From: Bacteroidales bacterium
GTDB taxonomy: Bacteria; Bacteroidota; Bacteroidia; Bacteroidales; F082
Direction: 5' to 3'
NCBI GenBank assembly: GCA_024762735.1
Contig: JANTGU010000200.1
Location: forward strand, 1 to 5,015
Length of the DNA: 5,015 nucleotides
In this document: positions 1 through 5,015 of the stretch, piece by piece
How positions within the stretch are numbered: the stretch's first letter is position 1
Layout of the letters: every line of letters starts with the position of its first letter
The notes under the pieces: model-generated
Databases searched by the model: none
Told to the model about the DNA's origin: nothing
What the model saw: the letters and a program-made list of their open reading frames with translations, nothing else
Made by a program: the position numbers and the translations under genes

Positions 1-666
1 GGCTTTGATGAAAAGTATTTTCTGAATAAAACCTAAAGGCTTAAACTTACTAAGCCTGATATCAGCAGGAATTTTTTTATTCCAGGCTCTTCTGTAACGT
101 AGCTGCTTGCTGCTGTATGAAGCGTGTTTGGGCTTCAACGAAATACTACTCGGATCAAAATCGGCACCCATAAACGATGCCATTAACTGAATAGTGCCGA
201 TGGGATTCTTAACCATATCATCGTATAATATCACAAGCGGGTTGCTCTTTAACTTTTGTCTAACCATTTCAATATAAGGAAAAAACAGCGCTTCCGACTG
301 TTTCCATTCGCCGCTGTCATGTTCCAGGTCGATAAATTCACTGAAAGACCGGGAATAACCATTTTTTACCCACCGCCGGTATTGTGAGGCCAGCCAGCTG
401 TCGTGCCGCCGTAACACAATAATTACCCTGGCATTTGGAAATTCATGGGCAATCCTGTTTAATTCATACGGAAATTGCCGGTCGAACTCGTTGGAAACAA
501 AGTACTTTTTATGGTTCGTGTTTTTAATGATGTCAAAACAATGTTTATATTTAGTCCGCTGAATGTAATGAACCCCTTTAAACTTTGGAAAAACCTTGTA
601 TTGCAAATAGGTCGATCCGGTTTTACCCAACCCCAGATGAAAATAAACCTCTTTTTTCATAGCCAT
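1..666 (-). CDS. Sulfotransferase family protein, partial (C-terminus outside window)
   Basis: Reading the minus strand from the ATG at 666 gives 222 uninterrupted codons running off the left edge. The N-terminus has a beta strand followed by a P-loop-like turn, GLGKTGSTYLQ (residues 12-22), matching the 5'-phosphosulfate-binding loop of PAPS-dependent sulfotransferases. At residues 80-97 a second strand leads into VLRRHDSWLASQY; R86 and S94 match the 3'-phosphate-binding Arg and Ser of the family. Such enzymes transfer sulfate from PAPS to sugars, lipids or other small acceptors; the acceptor here cannot be predicted. There is no signal peptide or membrane segment in the visible part, so a cytoplasmic enzyme is likely. 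A second ATG two codons in (660) is an alternative start; neither has a clear ribosome binding site. It is divergent from the HIT gene. The family call is firm, the substrate unknown. Confidence 0.85.
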   Translation of the reverse strand, partial: MAMKKEVYFHLGLGKTGSTYLQYKVFPKFKGVHYIQRTKYKHCFDIIKNTNHKKYFVSNEFDRQFPYELNRIAHEFPNARVIIVLRRHDSWLASQYRRWVKNGYSRSFSEFIDLEHDSGEWKQSEALFFPYIEMVRQKLKSNPLVILYDDMVKNPIGTIQLMASFMGADFDPSSISLKPKHASYSSKQLRYRRAWNKKIPADIRLSKFKPLGFIQKILFIKA

Positions 667-679
667 AAAAATAGGCTAT
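659..679. repeat. Inverted repeat over the sulfotransferase start codon
   Basis: ATAGCC (659-664) and GGCTAT (674-679) are perfect 6-bp inverted arms around a 9-nt A/T loop. In the minus-strand transcript the repeat spans the ATG at 666 and part of the alternative ATG at 660, so a hairpin could partly hide the translation start. It could instead be a small operator in the divergent spacer. The structure is visible; the function is inference. Confidence 0.35.
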
Positions 680-686
680 TTCTTTA

Positions 687-712
687 TTGAATGTTATTTT
701 TGTTGAACTTTG
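687..712 (+). promoter_or_regulatory. Possible promoter of the HIT gene
   Basis: GAACTTTG at 705-712, followed by CA, resembles the Bacteroidota -7 element TAnnTTTG with one mismatch at its first base. A TTG at 687-689 could be the upstream element, although the 15-nt gap is shorter than usual. TATTTTTG at 695-702 fits the -7 consensus exactly but lacks an upstream partner. Initiation after 712 would leave a leader of roughly 20 nt before the ATG at 738. Confidence 0.4.
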
Positions 713-737
713 CATAAAAAAATTTAAGCATACTACT

Positions 738-1142
738 ATGGCATCAATTTTCACAAAAATCGTAAACGGCGAGATTTCTTCTTACAAAATTGCCGAAGAT
801 GAGCATTATTTCGCCTTTTTAGACATTAACCCGCTGGCAAAAGGCCACACACTGGTTATCCCCAAAAAGGAAGTTGATTATATTTTTAATATCGACGATG
901 AGCTTTACAAGGGGCTGTTTGCATTTGCCAGAAAAGTGGCGCTGGCCATCGAAAAAGTAACGCCTTGCAAGCGAATTGGTTTAACAGTTATCGGGCTGGA
1001 AGTGCCTCATGCCCATATTCATCTTATTCCCATCAACAACATCTACGACATGGATTTTAAGCAACCCAAGCTTAAGCTGGAGGCTAACGAATTTGAAGCG
1101 ATAGCCGAAAATATAAGGAAAGCTTATAATGAGATACCATAG
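738..1142 (+). CDS. HIT family (histidine triad) nucleotide-binding protein
   Basis: This 134-residue protein is a full-length HIT domain of the usual bacterial size. The histidine triad HAHIHLI lies at residues 91-97, with His93 expected to be the nucleophile that forms the nucleotidyl intermediate. The conserved strand GHTLVIPK is at 36-43 and the start MASIFTKIVNGE is the typical beginning of the family. HIT proteins hydrolyse or transfer nucleoside monophosphates, for example from aminoacyl-AMP or AMP-amine adducts; the physiological substrate is usually unclear. They are cytoplasmic dimers. Many relatives carry a Cys-x-x-Cys zinc pair near the N-terminus; here those positions are Ser3 and Thr6. 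An in-frame ATG at 687 would add 17 residues, but that extension overlaps the probable promoter and is not part of the family, so 738 is preferred. It appears to be a single-gene unit. Confidence 0.93.
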   Translation: MASIFTKIVNGEISSYKIAEDEHYFAFLDINPLAKGHTLVIPKKEVDYIFNIDDELYKGLFAFARKVALAIEKVTPCKRIGLTVIGLEVPHAHIHLIPINNIYDMDFKQPKLKLEANEFEAIAENIRKAYNEIP

Positions 1143-1153
1143 CGGTTTATTTA

Positions 1154-1174
1154 GAAGACATTCTGGTTAAGAGG
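1154..1174 (+). repeat. Copy 1 of a 21-nt motif found after two genes
   Basis: Beginning 12 nt after the HIT stop codon, this segment starts GAAGACA and ends TTAAGAGG. It matches 18 of 21 positions, without gaps, in the segment at 4755-4775 that follows sdhB. In both places it lies between a stop codon and a hairpin with a T-run. Flanking bases are not alike. The similarity is directly visible; the role is unknown. Confidence 0.45.
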
Positions 1175-1179
1175 AAACG

Positions 1180-1200
1180 GCCAATTGTATGGCTTTTATT
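1180..1200 (+). terminator. Weak terminator-like hairpin after the HIT gene
   Basis: GCCA (1180-1183) and TGGC (1190-1193) form a 4-bp stem, extendable by one G-U pair, with a 6-nt loop; it is followed directly by TTTTATT. The position, 38 nt after the HIT stop, suits a terminator, but the stem is short and some read-through toward sdhC is possible. Confidence 0.3.
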
Positions 1201-1256
1201 GATAGATAGCGGTTTCTAGATGCTTTCTATAATTGTTTTAAATTAACACAATCCCT

Positions 1257-1285
1257 TTTCTGCAATCGTTACTTTTCTATATTTG
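1257..1285 (+). promoter_or_regulatory. Probable promoter of the sdhCAB operon
   Basis: TATATTTG at 1278-1285 is an exact match to the Bacteroidota -7 consensus TAnnTTTG. TTTC at 1257-1260 lies 17 nt upstream and could serve as the degenerate upstream TTTG/TTG element. Transcription starting a few bases after 1285 would give a leader of about 50 nt ahead of the sdhC ATG at 1343. The region 1201-1342 is strongly A/T-rich, as expected for a promoter region. Confidence 0.55.
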
Positions 1286-1288
1286 TAA

Positions 1289-1307
1289 TTCCTTAAGGAT
1301 TAAGGAA
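1289..1307. promoter_or_regulatory. 8-bp inverted repeat at the sdh transcription start
   Basis: TTCCTTAA (1289-1296) and TTAAGGAA (1300-1307) are perfect inverted arms around GGA. The repeat starts only 3 nt after the -7 element, so it covers or directly follows the likely transcription start. As DNA it could be an operator for a dimeric regulator of sdh; as RNA it would make a hairpin at the extreme 5' end of the message and could protect it. No T-run follows, so it is not a terminator. Confidence 0.45.
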
Positions 1308-1342
1308 AAGTTAATTTTAATAATAGGTAAAACACTTAAGTT

Positions 1343-2002
1343 ATGAGTAGTTCACATTTTTACTCTTCCATTACGAAGAAGATTATTATGTCGTTGATGG
1401 GGCTGTTTTTACTGACGTTTTTATTGGTGCATCTCACCCTTAATACGTTTTTGCTCTTCGACAAAGACCTGTTTAACGAGGGGGCTCATTTTATGGGGAC
1501 CAACCCTTTTATCCAGGTATTCCAGTGGGTGCTGTTCGCAGGGTTCGCCATCCACATTCTCTATGGAATTATCCTGCAAATTCAAAACTGGGCTTCCCGG
1601 CCTAAAGGCTATAAAAAAAGAGCCTGGATGGAGCAATCTCCTTTTTCAAAGTACATGATCTATACAGGGATCATCATTTTTATTTTCCTGGCTATTCACC
1701 TTGGCAACTTTTTCTTTGTAAAGATGGGTTGGGTAGGTAACGGCATTCCCGAAGTGGGCGGAAAAGAAGATATGGGACAGTTGGTGCTTGATTTATTTCA
1801 TAACGGCGGCTACGTTGCCTTTTATGTTATTATGTTTTTACTGATGGGTTTCCACCTCGACCACGCCTTTCAGTCCGCTTTTCAAACCCTCGGATTGAAT
1901 CACCCTACTTACTGGGGATTTATTAAAGGCCTAAGCCGTGTTTATGCCATCGTGGTTACACTTGGTTTCGTGATTATTCCACTGGTAATTTATTTTCGAT
2001 AA
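1343..2002 (+). CDS. sdhC: Succinate dehydrogenase/fumarate reductase cytochrome b subunit
   Basis: The 219-residue membrane anchor of the complex binds two haems b and passes electrons between SdhB and menaquinone. Five hydrophobic helices lie at about 14-37, 57-80, 104-127, 155-178 and 198-217, the pattern of single-subunit dihaem anchors such as Wolinella FrdC and Bacillus SdhC, and it explains why no sdhD is present. Histidines fall in the first four helices: His30 (VHLTLN), His71 (AIHILYG), His119 (AIHLGN) and His171 (GFHLDHAFQ), matching the four haem ligands of Wolinella FrdC (His44, 93, 143, 182) in order. The start at 1343 leaves a short N-terminus (MSSSHFYSSITKK) ahead of helix 1, typical of Bacteroidota homologues; the next ATG (1388) would cut into the helix. 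It is the first gene of the operon, 20 nt before sdhA, with no Shine-Dalgarno sequence. Confidence 0.94.
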   Translation: MSSSHFYSSITKKIIMSLMGLFLLTFLLVHLTLNTFLLFDKDLFNEGAHFMGTNPFIQVFQWVLFAGFAIHILYGIILQIQNWASRPKGYKKRAWMEQSPFSKYMIYTGIIIFIFLAIHLGNFFFVKMGWVGNGIPEVGGKEDMGQLVLDLFHNGGYVAFYVIMFLLMGFHLDHAFQSAFQTLGLNHPTYWGFIKGLSRVYAIVVTLGFVIIPLVIYFR

Positions 2003-2022
2003 TATTAAAATCGTATAGCGTT

Positions 2023-3969
2023 ATGACTAAAATAGATTCAAAGATTCCGGAAGGCCCTTTGGCCCAAAAATGGACTCATTATAAAGAACATCAAAAACTT
2101 GTTAACCCACCCAACAAACGTAAAATTGATATTATCGTTGTGGGTACAGGTCTTGCCGGTGGTGCTGCTGCTGCCAGTTTGGGCGAGATGGGTTTTAATG
2201 TAAAAGTATTTTGTATTCAGGACAGCCCTCGTCGTGCACACAGTATTGCCGCTCAGGGAGGTATCAATGCAGCTAAAAACTATCCCAACGATGGCGATTC
2301 TGTCTATCGTCTTTTTTACGACACCATTAAAGGTGGCGATTACCGTGGCCGTGAAGCCAATACCTATCGTTTGGCCGAGGTAAGTAATAATATTATTGAT
2401 CAGTGCGTGGCTCAAGGTGTTCCTTTTGCCCGTGAGTATGGCGGAACTCTGGCCAACCGTTCATTCGGGGGTGCTCAGGTTTCGCGAACGTTTTATGCCC
2501 GGGGCCAAACCGGACAGCAGCTTTTATTGGGTGCCTACGGTGCTTTAAGTAAAGAAATTAAAAAGGGATCGGTAAAATTATATACCCGTCGCGAAATGGT
2601 TGATTTGGTAGTGATGAAAGACGGTCGTGCCCGTGGTATCATTGTCCGTAACCTGTTTACCGGCGAAATTGAACGTCACAGTGCGCATGCAGTGTTGGTT
2701 GCATCGGGTGGTTACGGTAACCTGTTTTATCTCTCCACCAATGCCATGACATCCAATGGAAGTGCTGCATGGAGATCGTATAAACGGGGTGCTTACTTTG
2801 CCAACCCCTGTTATGTTCAGATTCACCCTACCTGTATCCCTGTGCATGGTGACTATCAGTCCAAGCTTACGCTGATGAGCGAAAGCTTACGGAACGATGG
2901 CCGTATTTGGGTGCCCAAGAAAAAAGAAGATGCAGAGAAAATCAGGAATGGACAGTTGAAACCAACTGACCTTGCTGAGGAAGACCGGGACTATTACCTG
3001 GAAAGAAGGTATCCTGCTTTTGGTAACCTTGTGCCTCGTGACGTAGCCTCGCGTGCTGCCAAAGAGCGTTGTGATGCGGGATTCGGTGTTGGAACAGGCT
3101 TGGCTGTATATCTTGATTTTGCCGATGCTATTAACCGTTTAGGAAAAGATGTCATCAAGGCTCGTTACGGAAACCTGTTTGATATGTACGAACGTATCAC
3201 TGATGATAACCCTTACGAAACCCCGATGATGATCTATCCTGCCATTCACTATACAATGGGTGGCCTTTGGGTTGATTATGAATTGCAGAGCAGCATTCCT
3301 GGCTTGTTTGTAGGCGGCGAAGCAAACTTCTCCGACCACGGTGCCAACCGCTTGGGTGCTTCCGCGTTGATGCAGGGTTTGTCGGATGGCTACTTTGTAT
3401 TGCCTTATACCATGCAAAATTACCTGGCTGATCAAATTACGGTCGGTCATATTAGCACTGATTCGGAAGAATTTGCTCAGGCAGAAAAGGATGTACATGA
3501 TCGGATTGATAAAATATTATCCATCAATGGTACCGAAACGGTGGACTCTATTCATAAACGCTTGGGACGAATCATGTGGGATCATGCCGGCATGGCTCGA
3601 AACAAAGAGGGTCTTGAAGAGGGTATCAAAATGATTCAGGAGCTGCGTAAAGAGTTTTGGACCAAGGTTAAGGTTCCCGGTACCAAAGAGGGAGTTAATA
3701 TTGAATTGGAAAAAGCCTTGCGTCTTGCTGATTATTTGGAATTGGGTGAGTTGCTGGCTCGCGATGCCTTACATCGTGAAGAATCAGCCGGTGGTCACTT
3801 CCGTGAAGAGCACCAAACTCCTGAAGGAGAGGCTAAGCGTAATGATAAGGACTTTATGTATGTTGCTGCATGGGAATATGCCGGCGACGATAAAGAGCCT
3901 ATTCTCAATAAAGAGCCGTTGGTTTACGAAAACATTGAAGTTAAAACACGTAACTACAAAACAGCTTAA
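2023..3969 (+). CDS. sdhA: Succinate dehydrogenase/fumarate reductase flavoprotein subunit
   Basis: This 648-residue catalytic subunit interconverts succinate and fumarate on the cytoplasmic face of the membrane, passing electrons to SdhB. The Rossmann FAD loop GTGLAGG is at 41-47. His73 in RRAHSIAAQGG is the residue expected to carry covalent FAD. Active-site residues are His268 (QIHPT), Arg339 (VPRDVASRA, the proton-shuttling Arg), His409 (AIHYTMGG) and Arg443 (GANRLGASALMQG), corresponding to E. coli SdhA His242, Arg286, His354 and Arg399. The C-terminal helical domain (about 480-600) ends in the conserved ARDALHREESAGGHFREE stretch. Its length and sequence resemble the larger SdhA type found in Bacteroidota and in actinobacterial Sdh1 rather than the enterobacterial protein. 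The start at 2023 lies 20 nt after sdhC with no clear ribosome binding site. All key residues are intact. Confidence 0.96.
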   Translation: MTKIDSKIPEGPLAQKWTHYKEHQKLVNPPNKRKIDIIVVGTGLAGGAAAASLGEMGFNVKVFCIQDSPRRAHSIAAQGGINAAKNYPNDGDSVYRLFYDTIKGGDYRGREANTYRLAEVSNNIIDQCVAQGVPFAREYGGTLANRSFGGAQVSRTFYARGQTGQQLLLGAYGALSKEIKKGSVKLYTRREMVDLVVMKDGRARGIIVRNLFTGEIERHSAHAVLVASGGYGNLFYLSTNAMTSNGSAAWRSYKRGAYFANPCYVQIHPTCIPVHGDYQSKLTLMSESLRNDGRIWVPKKKEDAEKIRNGQLKPTDLAEEDRDYYLERRYPAFGNLVPRDVASRAAKERCDAGFGVGTGLAVYLDFADAINRLGKDVIKARYGNLFDMYERITDDNPYETPMMIYPAIHYTMGGLWVDYELQSSIPGLFVGGEANFSDHGANRLGASALMQGLSDGYFVLPYTMQNYLADQITVGHISTDSEEFAQAEKDVHDRIDKILSINGTETVDSIHKRLGRIMWDHAGMARNKEGLEEGIKMIQELRKEFWTKVKVPGTKEGVNIELEKALRLADYLELGELLARDALHREESAGGHFREEHQTPEGEAKRNDKDFMYVAAWEYAGDDKEPILNKEPLVYENIEVKTRNYKTA

Positions 3970-3986
3970 TTGAGGAAAAATCAATT
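3968..3986 (+). repeat. Intercistronic inverted repeat between sdhA and sdhB
   Basis: AATTGA (3968-3973), overlapping the sdhA stop codon, and TCAATT (3981-3986) form a perfect 6-bp stem with loop GGAAAAA. The stem is A/T-rich and therefore weak, and four T's at 3985-3988 are too few for a convincing terminator. It could be a processing or stability element that tunes the sdhA:sdhB ratio, or simply chance in A/T-rich spacer. Confidence 0.25.
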
Positions 3987-4009
3987 TTATAACATTAAAG
4001 AACAGAACA

Positions 4010-4750
4010 ATGGATTTAAAATTAAAAATATGGCGTCAGGCTTCTTCAACCGATAAAGGTCAGTTTGTAGATTACGACGTACATAATATATCAACCGATG
4101 CCTCTTTTTTGGAAATGCTCGATATTTTGAATGATGAGCTGATTGAAAAAGGAGAACGTCCGGTGGCATTCGATCACGATTGCCGTGAAGGTATTTGCGG
4201 TATGTGTAGCTTATACATCAACGGTCATCCTCATGGTCCTGAAGCAGCTACCACCACTTGCCAACTCCACATGCGTAAGTTCAAAGATGGTGATACGGTC
4301 GTTATTGAACCTTGGCGCGCCAAACCATTCCCGGTTGTCAGAGACCTTATTGTTGACCGCTCGGCATTTGACGAGATTATTCAGTCAGGTGGTTATATTT
4401 CGGTTACCACGGGAGGCGTTCCTGATGCCAATAGCATACCCATCAGTCGCGATGATGCCGAATTAGCCATGGATGCCGCTGCCTGTATTGGCTGTGGTGC
4501 TTGTGTTGCTGCTTGTAAGAATGCTTCTGCCATGCTGTTTGTTTCGGCTAAAGTTTCACAATTTGCCTTGTTGCCTCAGGGTAAAGTTGAAGCGCAAGAT
4601 CGTGTTAACGCCATGGTGGCTAAAATGGATGAGCTTGGTTTTGGTAACTGTACCAACACCTACGCTTGTGAAGCAGAGTGCCCGAAAGAGATTTCGGTGG
4701 CCAATATAGCTCGTATGAACCGCGAGTTTATCAAGGCTAAATTGGGATAA
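4010..4750 (+). CDS. sdhB: Succinate dehydrogenase/fumarate reductase iron-sulfur subunit
   Basis: This 246-residue electron-transfer subunit connects the FAD of SdhA to the haems of SdhC through three clusters. The N-terminal ferredoxin domain binds [2Fe-2S] through Cys58, Cys63, Cys66 (CREGICGMC) and Cys84. The 17-residue gap before Cys84 is longer than the 11 of classical SdhB but normal for the Bacteroidota/actinobacterial Sdh1 type, whose INGHPHGPE and TTTCQLHMR segments are visible. In the C-terminal domain Cys159, Cys162, Cys165 and Cys224 suit the [4Fe-4S] cluster, and Cys169, Cys214 and Cys220 the [3Fe-4S] cluster, by comparison with E. coli SdhB spacing. No ligand is missing. It is the last gene of the operon, 40 nt after sdhA, and is followed by a strong terminator, so no further gene appears to be cotranscribed. 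Confidence 0.96.
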   Translation: MDLKLKIWRQASSTDKGQFVDYDVHNISTDASFLEMLDILNDELIEKGERPVAFDHDCREGICGMCSLYINGHPHGPEAATTTCQLHMRKFKDGDTVVIEPWRAKPFPVVRDLIVDRSAFDEIIQSGGYISVTTGGVPDANSIPISRDDAELAMDAAACIGCGACVAACKNASAMLFVSAKVSQFALLPQGKVEAQDRVNAMVAKMDELGFGNCTNTYACEAECPKEISVANIARMNREFIKAKLG

Positions 4751-4754
4751 TACG

Positions 4755-4775
4755 GAAGACAATCTTTTTAAGAGG
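4755..4775 (+). repeat. Copy 2 of the 21-nt motif, after sdhB
   Basis: Starting 4 nt after the sdhB stop, this segment begins GAAGACA and ends TTAAGAGG and differs from 1154-1174 at only three internal positions. Here it also forms one side of a hairpin: AAGACA at 4756-4761 pairs with TGTCTT at 4781-4786, and ATC with GAT inside that stem next to a bulged A. Copy 1 does not have this pairing, so the primary sequence rather than the hairpin is what the two share. Confidence 0.45.
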
Positions 4776-4788
4776 GGATATGTCTTGT

Positions 4789-4827
4789 AAAACAGGGGCC
4801 TGCCGAGGTGCAGACTCCTGTTTTTTT
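4789..4827 (+). terminator. Strong rho-independent terminator of sdhCAB, probably bidirectional
   Basis: AAAACAGG (4789-4796) pairs with CCTGTTTT (4817-4824), and an inner CTGC/GCAG stem (4800-4803 and 4810-4813) closes loop CGAGGT, with a short imperfect stretch between the two stems. Seven T's (4821-4827) follow on the plus strand. The A-run before the left arm supplies a T-run on the minus strand, so it can also end the convergent reading frame on the right. Confidence 0.9.
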
Positions 4828-4846
4828 ATTTCAGGATGGTTGTATA

Positions 4847-5006
4847 TTACATTGTTGCCCCCCAATCCTCTGCAGCGTTAGGAGCCTCTATTTCAGTATC
4901 CCCTACGGGGAAGGTGTGAGTGTATGCCGTGTTGTACAATTCCTTAACCGCTACGAGGTAAGGTTTTGGTGGTAATTGGTTGGTTTTCCTTTGCTATTCT
5001 ACTCAT
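4847..5006 (-). pseudogene. Small ORF of unknown function, apparently frameshifted
   Basis: From an ATG at 5006 the minus strand reads MSRIAKENQPITTK and then reaches a stop at 4944-4946 after 20 residues. Removing one base of the AAAA run (4964-4967, TTTT on the plus strand) joins it to a second open frame containing KPYLVAVKELYNTAY and ending EDWGATM at the stop 4847-4849, for a 52-residue product. Both halves have protein-like composition and the end lies just before a terminator that also works on this strand, which suggests a real or recently lost convergent gene. I do not recognise the product: no motif, signal peptide or membrane segment is evident. It could also be an intact gene with a sequencing error in the homopolymer, or a chance frame. 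The start sits 9 nt from the window edge, so a longer upstream part cannot be excluded. Confidence 0.35.
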
Positions 5007-5015
5007 CCAAGCTTT

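Noticed and set aside
475..690. Plus-strand 71-codon frame
   Set aside because: It lies antisense to the sulfotransferase, whose minus-strand reading has clear PAPS-binding motifs.
687..737. Upstream in-frame extension of the HIT gene to the ATG at 687
   Set aside because: The extra 17 residues do not resemble the family start and overlap the likely promoter; 738 gives the typical MASIFTKIVNGE N-terminus.
1139..1215. Ten-base direct repeat ATAGCGGTTT at 1139-1148 and 1206-1215
   Set aside because: It is short, one copy includes the HIT stop codon, and the flanks do not align well; chance is a sufficient explanation.
1143..1342. Possible small gene or RNA in the spacer before sdhC
   Set aside because: No open frame with a plausible start, and no strong RNA fold beyond the promoter-proximal repeat and weak hairpin already listed.
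2038..3498. Minus-strand frames of 89-125 codons inside sdhA
   Set aside because: They are antisense to a fully conserved flavoprotein, have no recognisable motifs and no promoter or start context of their own.
1..5015. CRISPR array, insertion sequence, tRNA or defence system
   Set aside because: No regularly spaced repeats, terminal inverted repeats, transposase-like protein or tRNA cloverleaf was seen on either strand.

Overview
The window reads as chromosomal DNA from a member of the Bacteroidota. The evidence is a succinate dehydrogenase operon in the order sdhC-sdhA-sdhB, with a single five-helix dihaem cytochrome b subunit and no sdhD. The Bacteroidota-like TAnnTTTG promoter element upstream of sdhC, the near absence of Shine-Dalgarno sequences, and a HIT protein of the form common in this phylum agree with this. 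I cannot place it below phylum from sequence alone.

Layout: (1) positions 1-666, minus strand, hold the N-terminal 222 residues of a PAPS-dependent sulfotransferase whose 3' end lies outside the window. (2) A short divergent spacer carries a possible promoter for (3) a HIT-family nucleotide hydrolase/transferase (738-1142, +). (4) A 200-bp spacer holds a copy of a 21-nt motif, a weak terminator-like hairpin, a good promoter candidate and an 8-bp inverted repeat. (5) The sdhCAB operon runs from 1343 to 4750 with gaps of 20 and 40 nt. (6) A second copy of the 21-nt motif follows sdhB, then a strong, probably bidirectional, rho-independent terminator. (7) The right edge holds a convergent small minus-strand reading frame that appears to be broken by one extra base.

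Together SdhA (covalent FAD, dicarboxylate site), SdhB ([2Fe-2S], [4Fe-4S], [3Fe-4S]) and SdhC (two haems b, membrane anchor, quinone site) form a membrane-bound succinate:quinone oxidoreductase linking the citric acid cycle to the menaquinone pool, or running backwards as fumarate reductase. All expected cofactor ligands and catalytic residues are present, so the complex looks functional.

Most of the window is ordinary core metabolism. I see no CRISPR, transposon, phage or defence system. The observations most worth checking are the shared 21-nt motif after two unrelated genes, the inverted repeat at the sdh transcription start, and the frameshifted small ORF at the right edge.
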